Of a DNA stretch of 64,000 nucleotides, positions 18,260-26,460 are shown in pieces; position 1 is the first letter of the stretch; each line of letters starts with the position of its first letter. Made by a program: the position numbers and the translations under genes. Under the pieces are notes generated by a model. The model saw nothing but the letters and a program-made list of their open reading frames with translations, did no database searches and was not told where the DNA came from. Source of the stretch: Methyloversatilis thermotolerans (GTDB lineage Bacteria; Pseudomonadota; Gammaproteobacteria; Burkholderiales; Rhodocyclaceae); contig NZ_KB889967.1 of assembly GCF_000372885.1 (NCBI RefSeq), forward strand, positions 248,001 to 312,000, read 5' to 3'.

Positions 18260-19730
18260 TGCCCGGCCGTCCGGTCCGGCCCGGCGCAGCCTGGTCGCCG
18301 TGGCCGTAGCGGCTGCGCTGCTGTCCGCCTGCGCCCTCACGCCCAAGGCCACGCCGCAGCTCGATCTGCCCAGCGTGGCCAGCCAGCCGGCGCCGGCCGA
18401 CATCGAGCGCTGGTGGGAAAGCTTCCAGGACCCGGTGCTCGATGGATTGATCGCCGAGGCACTGGAGCGCAACAACGATCTGCTGATCGCAGTGCAGCGC
18501 GTGCAGTCCTCACGGGCCACACTGGCGCTGACGCGCATCAACCGCCTGCCGGACGCCAGCCTGTCGCTGTCCGGCACGCGCGCGCAGTACAGCCTCGAAC
18601 GACCGCAACCCGGCATATCGCGCCAGTACAACACGGTCAATGGCGGCCTGAACGCGTCCTACGAGATCGATCTGTTCAACCGCCTGTCGGGCGAGCGCGA
18701 TGTCGCGCGGCAGCAACTCGCTTCCAGCCGCTACGCACTGGAAGGCATGCGTGCCTCCATCAGTGCCCAGGTGGCACGCGCCTATTTCTCGCTGCGCGCG
18801 CTCGATGCCGACGAGGCTTTGCTGTCGCAGACCCTGGCCACGCGCGAAGCCTCGCTCGCGCTGCGCGAGAAGCAGTTCGCTGGCGGCACCATCAGCCGCT
18901 ACGATCTGGAAGTGTCACGTTCCGAGCGCGCCAGCGCGGCGGCATCGCTCGCCAGCACACGCAGTTCGCGCGAACAGGCGGAAACCGCGCTCGCCGTGCT
19001 GCTCGGCCGTACCCCGAAGGAACTGGCGGAGAAGATTCCGGACCGCGGCAAGGCGCTGTCCACGCTCGCGGTACAACCGGAGATTCCTGCCGGGCTGTCG
19101 TCCGATCTGCTGACCCGCCGCGCCGACATCCGCGCCGCCGAAGCCGATCTGTCGGCTGCTGCACTGAGCGTGGAAGTGGCGCGCACGCAGTGGTTCCCGA
19201 CCATATCGCTGACTGCGGCGCTGGGTGGGCAAAGTTCGGCGCTGGGCAATCTGGTCGACAGCGCGGCGCGCACCTGGAGCCTCGGCGCCACGATCACGCA
19301 GCCTCTGGTCGGGCTGCTCAGCACGCGCGCCCGGGTGGACCAGTCCGAAGCGACACGCGCGCAGACCGAGCTGACCTACCGGCAGACGGTACAGAACGCC
19401 TATGCCGATGTGCTCGATGCGCTGTCGGCCGCGCGCGGTGCGCGCGACGCGATGCAGGAAACCGCGGCGCTGGCAGACGCAACGCGCAAGGCGCGCGATC
19501 TCGCCGCGCAGTCGTACGAAGCGGGGCGCGCGTCACGTCTTACACTGCTCGACGCGGAACGCGAACTGCTGTCGGCCGAGCGCCAGCTCATCACCACCCG
19601 CCTGAACCGTGTGACCGCCCTGGTCGACACCTACCAGGCACTGGGCGGCGGTTGGTCCGGCCAGATCCAGACCGGCGACGACGAGAAGCTCGAGAACGCG
19701 CCGGCAGGCGAGCCGACCGCGAGCAACTGA
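18240..19730 (+). CDS. outer-membrane efflux channel lipoprotein (OprM/NodT family)
   Basis: TolC-like channel of 496 residues completing the tripartite pump. The ATG at 18240 lies inside the end of the pump gene, and the frame stays open above it, but this start gives a clear lipoprotein signal with lipobox LLSAC (Cys31). The typical OprM opening (WWESFQDPVLDGLIAEAL) and two repeated outer-membrane-efflux segments follow, with LLTRRADIRAAEADL in the middle. Translational coupling to the pump is likely because of the 20-nt overlap. It ends shortly before the REP array, and no clear terminator hairpin lies between. Confidence 0.95.
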   Translation: MNRPLIDARPSGPARRSLVAVAVAAALLSACALTPKATPQLDLPSVASQPAPADIERWWESFQDPVLDGLIAEALERNNDLLIAVQRVQSSRATLALTRINRLPDASLSLSGTRAQYSLERPQPGISRQYNTVNGGLNASYEIDLFNRLSGERDVARQQLASSRYALEGMRASISAQVARAYFSLRALDADEALLSQTLATREASLALREKQFAGGTISRYDLEVSRSERASAAASLASTRSSREQAETALAVLLGRTPKELAEKIPDRGKALSTLAVQPEIPAGLSSDLLTRRADIRAAEADLSAAALSVEVARTQWFPTISLTAALGGQSSALGNLVDSAARTWSLGATITQPLVGLLSTRARVDQSEATRAQTELTYRQTVQNAYADVLDALSAARGARDAMQETAALADATRKARDLAAQSYEAGRASRLTLLDAERELLSAERQLITTRLNRVTALVDTYQALGGGWSGQIQTGDDEKLENAPAGEPTASN

Positions 19731-19784
19731 CGCACGGGAGCTCGCCCTCACCCCTGCCTCCTATGGCGGCCTGAGCGAGCACCG

Positions 19785-20536
19785 GTGGGAGCGGCCTCTG
19801 GCCGCGATGCGGCCTGAGCATGCCGCGGGCTTCGTTCGAGGCTGCATCGCGGGCAAGCCCGCTCCCACCAGACCCCGGCTCCGATGGCGGTTCGGGCGAG
19901 CTTTTGTGGGAGCGGCCTCTGGCCGCGACGCGGCCTGAGCACGCCGTGGGCCTCGTTCGCGGCTGCATCGCGGGCAAGCCCGCTCCCACCAGACCCCGGC
20001 TCCGATGGCGGTTCGGGCGAGCTTTTGTGGGAGCGGCCTCTGGCCGCGACGCGGCCTGAGCACGCCGTGGGCCTCGTTCGCGGCTGCATCGCGGGCAAGC
20101 CCGCTCCCACCAAACCCCGGGCTCCGATGCCGGTTCGGGCGAGTTCTTGTGGGAGCAGCCTCTGGCCGCGATGCGGCTGATGCGGGCCGCGGGCTTCGTT
20201 CGCGGCTGCATCGCGGGCAAGCCTGCTCCCACCAGACCCCGGGCTCCGATGCCGGTTCGGGCGAGTTCTTGTGGGAGCAGCCTCTGGCCGCGATGCGGCC
20301 TGGGCATGCCGCGGGCTTCGTTCGAGGCTGCATCGCGGGCAAGCCTGCTCTCACCAAACCCCGGGCTCCGATGGCGGTTCGGGCGAGCTTTTGTGGGAGC
20401 AGCCTCTGGCCGCGATGGGGCTGATGCGGGCCGCGGGCTTCGTTCGAGGCTGCATCGCGGGCAAGCCCGCTCCCACCAGACCCTGGCTCCGATGGTGGCC
20501 TGAGCGAGCTGTTGTGGGAGCGGCCTCTGGCCGCGA
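19785..20536. repeat. REP/BIME-like tandem array, seven phased units of 121-122 bp
   Basis: Unit starts (GTGGGAGC) are at 19785, 19906, 20027, 20149, 20271, 20393 and 20514, the last truncated. Each full unit carries two inverted palindromes facing each other: GTGGGAGC + GCGGCC-TCT-GGCCGC, and GCGGGC-AA-GCCCGC + GCTCCCAC. Both are hairpin-forming and share the outer GTGGGAGC/CGCGA ends, as in REP pairs (BIMEs) of pseudomonads. Long open frames across it on both strands are an artefact of the repeat. It fills the gap between the efflux operon and the riboswitch promoter. Confidence 0.9.
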
Positions 20537-20554
20537 CGCGTCATTGCATTCCGC

Positions 20555-20582
20555 TTGACCGGCGCTTTTCCGATCGCATACC
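20555..20582 (+). promoter_or_regulatory. candidate sigma-70 promoter of the cobalamin operon
   Basis: TTGACC at 20555-20560 is followed after 16 bp by CATACC at 20577-20582. It sits just after the last REP unit and just before the riboswitch aptamer, the expected position for the leader promoter. The -35 is good and the -10 is weak. Confidence 0.5.
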
Positions 20583-20595
20583 CTGTGCGGGCTTC

Positions 20596-20783
20596 AGGTG
20601 TCCCGCGCGGCGTGCGCTGCGCGGGGTGAAACGGGAAGCCGGTGCGCATCCATCGTCGATGGATGCAAGGCCGGCGCTGCCCCCGCAACGGTAAGCGAGT
20701 CGTAGTCCGTCACACGGCCACTGTGCGCAAGCACGGGAAGGCGGCGGACACATTCTCCCTCGCAAGCCCGGAGACCGGCCTGA
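20596..20783 (+). promoter_or_regulatory. cobalamin (B12) riboswitch
   Basis: The conserved blocks of the cobalamin aptamer occur in order: AGGTG near the 5' end, GGGTGAAACGGGAAGCCGGTG-like sequence around 20624-20644, GCTGCCCCCGCAACGGTAAGCG-like sequence around 20676-20697, GGGAAGG around 20734, and the B12 box AAGCCCGGAGACCGGCCT at 20764-20781. About 205 nt of leader follow before the first ATG. They include GCCGGC-N7-GCCGGC just upstream of the AGGAGA ribosome site (20978-20983), a plausible expression platform. By the known behaviour of the family, high cobalamin should repress the genes downstream. Confidence 0.92.
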
Positions 20784-20988
20784 TGCGCGGTGCCGAGCCT
20801 TTCACTGAAAGGATCGCGGCGCTGACGACCGATGGCTGCGGTGGGCGGCCAGGGGGCGCATGCCGTCGTGTCCGTCCAGCCGTCTCGCGGCCGGGCGTCC
20901 TCTTCCTGTGCGTATCCTGCGCAATCCTTGCGCGCCATCGGGTTTTCCATCCAGCCGGCGGGTGTTGCCGGCATGACAGGAGATCCGC

Positions 20989-21792
20989 ATGCGTTTCGCA
21001 CGTACCACACTATCCATCGCCGCCACGCTGGCGCTGTCCGCGCCGGCATTCGCCGGACCTTTCGCACCGGCGGCCGGCCAGAGCGGTTCCACAGCCATCC
21101 ACAAGGACAGCGCACTGTTCGCCGGCTGGGCCACCGGCTGGGAGGACTACACCGTAAGCGCGTCGACTTCGGCGGTCGCCAATAGCTGGCGCACGCCCGA
21201 AAAGGCGCTGGGCAAGGCGGTCGGCGATTCCTACGACATCGTGTCGCTGGGCAATGGCGGCAGCATCACGCTCACCTTCGATGGCTACATCTTCGACGGA
21301 GAGGGCGCCGATTTCGCGGTGTTCGAGAACAGCTTCAGCGCCGCCTTTCTCGAACTCGCTTTCGTCGAAGTGTCGTCCAACGGCATCGACTTCTTCCGCT
21401 TCCCGACCTATTCGTTCACGCCCTCGCCGGTCAATGCCTTCGGTGCGGTCGATCCGACCAATATCGACGGCTTTGCCGGCAAGTACCAGCAGGGCTGGGG
21501 CACGCCCTTCGACCTGTCGCTGCTGGCCGGCACCGCCGGGCTGGATATCCAGCGCGTCACGCACATCCGCCTGGTCGACGTAGTGGGCAACGGCAGCGAG
21601 TACGACAGCTTCCCGGCTGCCTACGGCGGCCCGAACAAGATCTACGACCCGTACAACACGACGGGCAGCCAGGGCTTCGACCTCGATGCCATCGGCGTCA
21701 TCCATCTGGCCGCGGCAGTGCCCGAGCCGTCGCAGATCGCGCTGTTCGCGGCCGGTCTGGGTGTGCTCGCGCTGCGTCGCCGCCGCGTCTGA
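20989..21792 (+). CDS. PEP-CTERM surface protein, first gene of the B12 operon
   Basis: Secreted protein of 267 residues. The signal peptide (MRFARTTLSIAATLALSAPAFA) is followed by a beta-rich domain with GNGGSITLTFDGYIFDGEG, DFAVFENSF, LELAFVEVSSNGIDFFRFP and FDLDAIGVIH. It ends in a PEP-CTERM sorting tail: VPEPSQ, a hydrophobic helix, then RRRRV. A good AGGAGA site precedes the ATG. From memory, this beta-domain is common in Bacteroidetes 'cell surface protein' entries encoded near cobalamin TonB receptors, which would fit the riboswitch here. The tail predicts processing by an exosortase (not in this window) and display or release at the surface. Direct B12 binding is a hypothesis; no ligand residues can be identified. 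Confidence 0.85.
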   Translation: MRFARTTLSIAATLALSAPAFAGPFAPAAGQSGSTAIHKDSALFAGWATGWEDYTVSASTSAVANSWRTPEKALGKAVGDSYDIVSLGNGGSITLTFDGYIFDGEGADFAVFENSFSAAFLELAFVEVSSNGIDFFRFPTYSFTPSPVNAFGAVDPTNIDGFAGKYQQGWGTPFDLSLLAGTAGLDIQRVTHIRLVDVVGNGSEYDSFPAAYGGPNKIYDPYNTTGSQGFDLDAIGVIHLAAAVPEPSQIALFAAGLGVLALRRRRV

Positions 21793-21872
21793 GCGCCGCG
21801 CTGTCGTTCTTCCCCGATCATTTTCCACACGAAGCGGGTCGCGCCTCGCGCGGCCCCGAGAGGATACCGTCC

Positions 21873-22670
21873 ATGAATACCTTCGTCCGTTCCGTGCTCG
21901 TCACCGGCCTTTCCATGCTTGCCGGCCAGGCGCATGCCGTCACCGTCACTTTCGACGAACTGCCCCTGGCCGCCGAAAGCCACTACTTTCCCGAAGTCGC
22001 CACCACCTTCCGCAGCGGGCCGGCGAGCTTCAACTTCAACTACACCGAGTGGTACCCGGGTTGCTGCCACAGCGGCTGGGTGTATTCCAACCGCACCGAC
22101 ACCACGACGGCCGGCTATCTGAACCAGCACAGCGCCTTTGCCGGGAGCGGCGCCGACGGCTCGGCCAGTTACGCCATCGCCTACTACTCCCTGAGCGGCG
22201 ATCCGGCACCCGTCATCACCTTCGACAGCGCGGTCGTGGTCGCCAGCGCCGCCTTCACCAACACCACCTATGCCGCGCTGTCCATGCTCGATGGTGACGG
22301 CTTCGCGAAGAAATTCGGCGGTGCGAGCGGCAACGACGAGGACTGGTTCAAGCTCACCGTGACCGGCTGGAACGGCACCGCCCGGACTGGCGCGCTGGAC
22401 ATCTACCTCGCCGACTATCGCTTTGCCGACAACAGCCTGGATTACATCCTGAGCGACTGGACGACTTTCGACCTGAGTGCGCTGGGCAGCGTGACCGCGC
22501 TGGACTTCGCGCTGTCCTCCAGCGACACCGGTGACTGGGGCATGAATACGCCGGCCTATTTCGCGCTGGACAGTCTCAGCGTGAGCACCGTGCCTGAACC
22601 GGCGCAGGCCGCGCTGCTGCTGGCCGGTCTCTCGCTGGTCGGTGCCGCGTCCCGCCGCCGTCCGGGCTGA
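21873..22670 (+). CDS. DUF4465-like PEP-CTERM surface protein
   Basis: Secreted protein of 265 residues, second gene behind the cobalamin riboswitch. It has a signal peptide (MNTFVRSVLVTGLSMLAGQAHA), then a beta-sandwich-like domain with an early cysteine pair (YPGCCHSGW), DGDGFAKKFGG, GNDEDWFKLTVTGWNG, IYLADYRF and NTPAYFALDSLSV. This pattern matches my recollection of DUF4465. It closes with VPEPAQ, a hydrophobic stretch and RRRPG, a PEP-CTERM tail. An AGAGGA site lies about 10 nt before the ATG, and the gap to the previous gene is 80 nt with no strong terminator. It is probably co-expressed with the TonB receptor that follows, and is a candidate substrate-capture or receptor-accessory protein. 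The function is not demonstrated. Confidence 0.85.
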   Translation: MNTFVRSVLVTGLSMLAGQAHAVTVTFDELPLAAESHYFPEVATTFRSGPASFNFNYTEWYPGCCHSGWVYSNRTDTTTAGYLNQHSAFAGSGADGSASYAIAYYSLSGDPAPVITFDSAVVVASAAFTNTTYAALSMLDGDGFAKKFGGASGNDEDWFKLTVTGWNGTARTGALDIYLADYRFADNSLDYILSDWTTFDLSALGSVTALDFALSSSDTGDWGMNTPAYFALDSLSVSTVPEPAQAALLLAGLSLVGAASRRRPG

Positions 22671-22671
22671 G

Positions 22672-24765
22672 GTGTCGTACCGTCGGTTCCCGCGCCGCGT
22701 GATGCGGTGCGGGCGCGCGCTCGGCCTGTTGCCGGGGCTGATCGCCGCCTGTGCGCCGCTGGCGTCTGCGCAGCAGGGTTCCATCCTGCTGGCGCCGGTG
22801 CCGGTGCGTGCGGAGCGGATGAGCGAGCTTTCCGCCGAGGGACACAGCACGACCGAGATCGATGCTGAAGACATCGAACGTTCGGCCGCGACCAGCGTGG
22901 CCGAGCTGATCGCGCGCGAAGCGAACGTGAATCTGCAGAGCCTGTTCGGCCACGACAAGCGCGCTTCGCTCGATCTGCGCGGCATGGGCGAGACGGCGAT
23001 GAGCAATGTCATCATCCTGGTTGATGGCGTGCGCCTGAATGAAATCGACCTGTCGGGCAGCGACCTGTCCACGCTCGCCCTGTCGCGCATCGAGCGCATA
23101 CGCATCGTGCGCGGTGGCGGCGCGGTGCGGGTCGGGGATGGGGCGGTCGGCGGCGTCATCGACATTACGACGCGTCGCCCCGAGGCCGGTCGCGTCACGG
23201 GCTCGATGCGCGCGGAAGCCGGGGCGTATGGCACGCGCAAGCTCGACCTGTCGGTCGCTGCCGGCAACGGGCCACTGTCGCTGGCACTGCGCGCCGCGAG
23301 GTCCGACAGCGACGGCTTCCGCCGCAACGGCTATCTGTATGCGCGCGACGGATCGGCGGAACTGCGCTTCACGCCGGATGCGCCGGTATCCGCCTTCGTG
23401 CGCATCAGCCGGCATGTCGATGAATACGGTCTGCCCGGGCCGCTGCCGGCCGCCGTGCTGTCGCAGCGCGCATCGGCGCGCCGGGCGACGGCGAACCCCG
23501 ACGACGGCGGTCGCACCGACGACATGCAATATGTGGCGGGTGGCGACATCGACTTCGGCCGCTTCGGCGTGAGCCGGCTGCAGGCCAGCGCGCGCCGGCG
23601 CGACAATCCCTTCGTCGCAAGTTGCGACGGCCCGCCATGCAGCGAAGCGCCCATCCATTCGTCGCGTAATGCGCTGCAGTTCGATCACCAGATCGACATT
23701 CCGTCCATGGTCGAAGCCAGGCCGCATCGCATCGGCATCGGCGTGAACAACTGGAATGGCGATTACGCGCGCTACAGCGGCGATCCCGCCACGGTGGGCA
23801 CGAACCGGGTGAGCGGCGATGTGCACAGCCACGGCGGCTATGCCGATCTGTCTCTGCGCGTCGCGGAACGCTGGACCGTGCATGGCGGGGCGCGCATCGA
23901 CCGCTTCCGCTCGCGGCGGGTGACCGAAACCCTGCGCCAGCCGACCCTGGCCATACCGGTGCCACCCTTCGTCATGCCCTGCGCAAGTTGCCCGCCGGTC
24001 TGGACAGCAAGCGAAGCGACGTCCGACGGCCGTTGGCGCAACCATGCGCGCGAACTGGGCATGCGCTGGGAAGCCAGCGACGCGCTGTCGCTGCACTTGA
24101 GCACGACGCGGCATTTCCGCAGCCCGAACATCGACGAACTCGCGCTGGCCGAAGCCACGCTGCGGCCCCAGCACGGCAGCACGACGGAAGCCGGGTTCAC
24201 CTACCGCCCCGGTGCGCGGCGGGAACTGGCGCTGTCGGTTTTCCGCATGCGCATCGAGGACGAAATCCATTACGGCCCGGAACAGCTCGCCGGCGGCGAA
24301 TCGCGCAACCGCAATCTGCCGGTGCCCACCGTGCGGCATGGCCTGGAGTTCCAGCTCCGCTGGCCGCTCGCGAACCGGCTGGAGGGTGCCCTGAACTTCG
24401 GCTATGTGAGGCCGCGCCTGCAGGGGCTGGATATGGACGTGCCGTCGGTGCCGCGGCGCACCGCCAGCGCGCGGCTGAACTGGCAGATGTCGGACAGTCT
24501 GGACCTCACGCTCGCCGTGCGTCACGCATCGAGTTCAGCCGACGGCAATGCGGTGGATGCGAGCCAGACCTTTGCCCGGCTCGCATCCTGGACCGTGGCG
24601 GACGCAGGCATGCGCTGGGCGCCGGCCGGCCTGCACGGCAGACCGGTGGTCACACTGGCGATCAACAACCTGTTCGACCGCGCCTACGCCACCAAGCAGT
24701 ACAACGGCAGCGTCTATCCCATGCCGGACCGACACTTCATGCTTGGCTGCAACACCAGTTTCTGA
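22672..24765 (+). CDS. TonB-dependent outer-membrane receptor, probable cobalamin uptake (BtuB-like)
   Basis: Gated outer-membrane porin of 697 residues. The chosen start is a GTG one nt after the previous stop; an in-frame ATG at 22702 also leaves a complete signal peptide (ending LASAQQ). The TonB-box region (ILLAPVPVRAER) is followed by a plug domain with SLDLRGMGETAMSNVIILVDG and RIRIVRGGGAVRVGDG. The 22-strand barrel has two extracellular-loop cysteine pairs (CDGPPC and CASC) and a C-terminal Phe (CNTSF). Position behind a cobalamin riboswitch with no other transporter in the operon points to corrinoid uptake. Sequence alone would not separate it from other catecholate/corrinoid receptors. 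The periplasmic and inner-membrane BtuFCD partners are not in this window. Confidence 0.88.
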   Translation: MSYRRFPRRVMRCGRALGLLPGLIAACAPLASAQQGSILLAPVPVRAERMSELSAEGHSTTEIDAEDIERSAATSVAELIAREANVNLQSLFGHDKRASLDLRGMGETAMSNVIILVDGVRLNEIDLSGSDLSTLALSRIERIRIVRGGGAVRVGDGAVGGVIDITTRRPEAGRVTGSMRAEAGAYGTRKLDLSVAAGNGPLSLALRAARSDSDGFRRNGYLYARDGSAELRFTPDAPVSAFVRISRHVDEYGLPGPLPAAVLSQRASARRATANPDDGGRTDDMQYVAGGDIDFGRFGVSRLQASARRRDNPFVASCDGPPCSEAPIHSSRNALQFDHQIDIPSMVEARPHRIGIGVNNWNGDYARYSGDPATVGTNRVSGDVHSHGGYADLSLRVAERWTVHGGARIDRFRSRRVTETLRQPTLAIPVPPFVMPCASCPPVWTASEATSDGRWRNHARELGMRWEASDALSLHLSTTRHFRSPNIDELALAEATLRPQHGSTTEAGFTYRPGARRELALSVFRMRIEDEIHYGPEQLAGGESRNRNLPVPTVRHGLEFQLRWPLANRLEGALNFGYVRPRLQGLDMDVPSVPRRTASARLNWQMSDSLDLTLAVRHASSSADGNAVDASQTFARLASWTVADAGMRWAPAGLHGRPVVTLAINNLFDRAYATKQYNGSVYPMPDRHFMLGCNTSF

Positions 24766-24984
24766 GCGCGTCGCGGCGCCGTCCGGAATACCCCATTTTT
24801 TGCGACGAGCCTCGTGTGCATTGCACCCGGCGGCATGTCGCGCTTCAGGAATGTATGGTCAATGTCCGGTCGCCATGCGATGCTGTCTGTCGGCATGCGC
24901 TTGTGAAGCGGACGTCCTGGTGCGTCTGTTCCTTCGTTCCGGGGCCGCCTGCATACCAGTACCCGCTTTTCCCGGACCCCGTTC

Positions 24985-26343
24985 ATGACCGATTTTCCCC
25001 GTTCCGAGCCGGCGCATGTGGATCTGCCGTCCAGGTTCATCGACCGTCTGGTACCGACCTTCAACCGCTTCCTCCACATTGAGGCAGCCGGCGGCGCTGT
25101 CCTGCTTGTGTGCACCGTGCTGGCCCTCATCCTGGCCAACTCCCCGTGGGCCACGCCATTTGCCGGCCTGTGGGACAGCCGCCTCGAAATCAGCCTGGGG
25201 CCGTTCGAATTCGGACGCTCGCTGCGCGGATGGGTGAATGACGGGCTGATGACATTGTTTTTTTTCCTTGTGGCGCTGGAGCTCAAGCGCGAGCTGGTGC
25301 TCGGTGAAATGCGCAATCCGCGCATGGCGGCGCTTTCGGTTGCCGCAGCACTGGGTGGCATGCTGGTGCCTGCGACGCTTTATCTTCTTCTGCAGTGGGG
25401 GCAGCCCGGACAGCACGGTTGGGGCATCGTGATGGCGACGGATACCGCCTTCGTCATTGCCTGTCTGGCCCTGCTCGGAGCGCGCATACCGCACAGTCTG
25501 CGCGTGTTCATGCTCTTTCTGGCCATCGTGGACGATATTGGCGCCATCCTGGTGGTGGCGGTCGGCTACAGCAGCCATCTCGACCTGCGGGCGCTCGGAG
25601 CCGCCGTGCTTTGTCTCGTCGTACTGCGCATGCTCGCTCACATCGGAATACGAAGCTTGCCCATCTTCGTCGCCGTCGGCTGCGCAACCTGGGTTGCAGT
25701 CGATGCGTCGGGTCTGCACGCTACTGTCACCGGCGTGATCCTGGGCCTCATGACGCCAGCCCGACGCTGGGTCAGCGACAGTCGGCTCTATGCCATCCTG
25801 AGCCAGGTCGTCGCCCATCCGGCGGTCGATCTGGGCAGTGGGGACACCCGTGATCGCAGTACGCTGCAGCTTGCCGAGATTGCTGCACGGGAATCGCTGT
25901 CGCCACTCGAACGTCTCGAAATGGCGCTGCATCCCTGGGTCAGCTTCTGCGTCATGCCTGTATTTGCGCTGGCCAATGCCGGTCTGGTGCTGTCGCGCGA
26001 GGCGGTTGTCCAGCCGCTCGCGATTGCCGTATTCGTAGGGCTCGCACTTGGCAAGCCGGTAGGCATTCTTCTTTTCAGCTGGCTAGCGCTGCGTTCCGGT
26101 TTCGCCATCCGCTCGCCCGATCTGCTGTGGGGCCGGCTTGCGGGCGGCAGCCTTCTCGCCGGCATCGGCTTCACCATGGCGTTGTTCATTACCAACCTGG
26201 CCTTGTCCGGACCGCTGGTCGACAGCGCGAAGGTCGGTATCTTCATGGCATCGGTCACCTCGGCGGTGGCCGGCATCTCGCTTCTCGCCTGGCATTCGGC
26301 GCGTCGTCCCGACGGGGCCGGGCGTTCGTCGCTCGATGACTGA
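24985..26343 (+). CDS. nhaA: Na+/H+ antiporter NhaA
   Basis: Electrogenic sodium/proton antiporter of 452 residues. It exports Na+ in exchange for H+, for pH and salt homeostasis. Family signatures are present: HIEAAGGAVLL at the N-terminus, LMTLFFFLVALELKRE, MATDTAF, and the essential aspartate pair in LAIVDDIGAI (D183-D184, the equivalents of E. coli D163-D164). It is longer than E. coli NhaA (388 aa), mainly from a short N-terminal extension, an insertion near residues 270-305 (GSGDTRDRSTLQLAEI) and a C-terminal tail. Such longer NhaA forms are common. It stands alone, 219 nt after the TonB receptor. Confidence 0.96.
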   Translation: MTDFPRSEPAHVDLPSRFIDRLVPTFNRFLHIEAAGGAVLLVCTVLALILANSPWATPFAGLWDSRLEISLGPFEFGRSLRGWVNDGLMTLFFFLVALELKRELVLGEMRNPRMAALSVAAALGGMLVPATLYLLLQWGQPGQHGWGIVMATDTAFVIACLALLGARIPHSLRVFMLFLAIVDDIGAILVVAVGYSSHLDLRALGAAVLCLVVLRMLAHIGIRSLPIFVAVGCATWVAVDASGLHATVTGVILGLMTPARRWVSDSRLYAILSQVVAHPAVDLGSGDTRDRSTLQLAEIAARESLSPLERLEMALHPWVSFCVMPVFALANAGLVLSREAVVQPLAIAVFVGLALGKPVGILLFSWLALRSGFAIRSPDLLWGRLAGGSLLAGIGFTMALFITNLALSGPLVDSAKVGIFMASVTSAVAGISLLAWHSARRPDGAGRSSLDD

Positions 26344-26373
26344 CTCGCAGGGTAGGCCGCGACCGCCTGCGAG
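26344..26373 (+). terminator. possible terminator hairpin after nhaA
   Basis: CTCGCAGG (26344-26351) pairs perfectly with CCTGCGAG (26366-26373) across a 14-nt loop immediately after the nhaA stop. There is no T-run, so this may be only a 3'-end stabilising hairpin. Confidence 0.35.
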
Positions 26374-26460
26374 ATCCACAGCCTCCGGGCATGCGACCCG
26401 TCGGGTCAGACTACCCGCCATGCATGAGTCTGCACGAACCTGCGACCAGCGAAAGTCATC

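Noticed and set aside
14861-18640. A 1,259-codon minus-strand frame opposite the AcrB-type pump
   Set aside because: Antisense shadow of a strongly conserved RND gene, with extreme His/Arg/Gln content.
19785-20536. CRISPR array
   Set aside because: Unit is 121-122 bp, made of paired hairpins, with spacers that are the same in every unit and no cas genes nearby.
19761-20688. Several repetitive open frames on both strands through the 121-bp array
   Set aside because: The open frames come from hairpin repeats whose unit carries no stop in some frames; the repeated peptide (such as [12 protein letters not shown]) is a translation of REP DNA.
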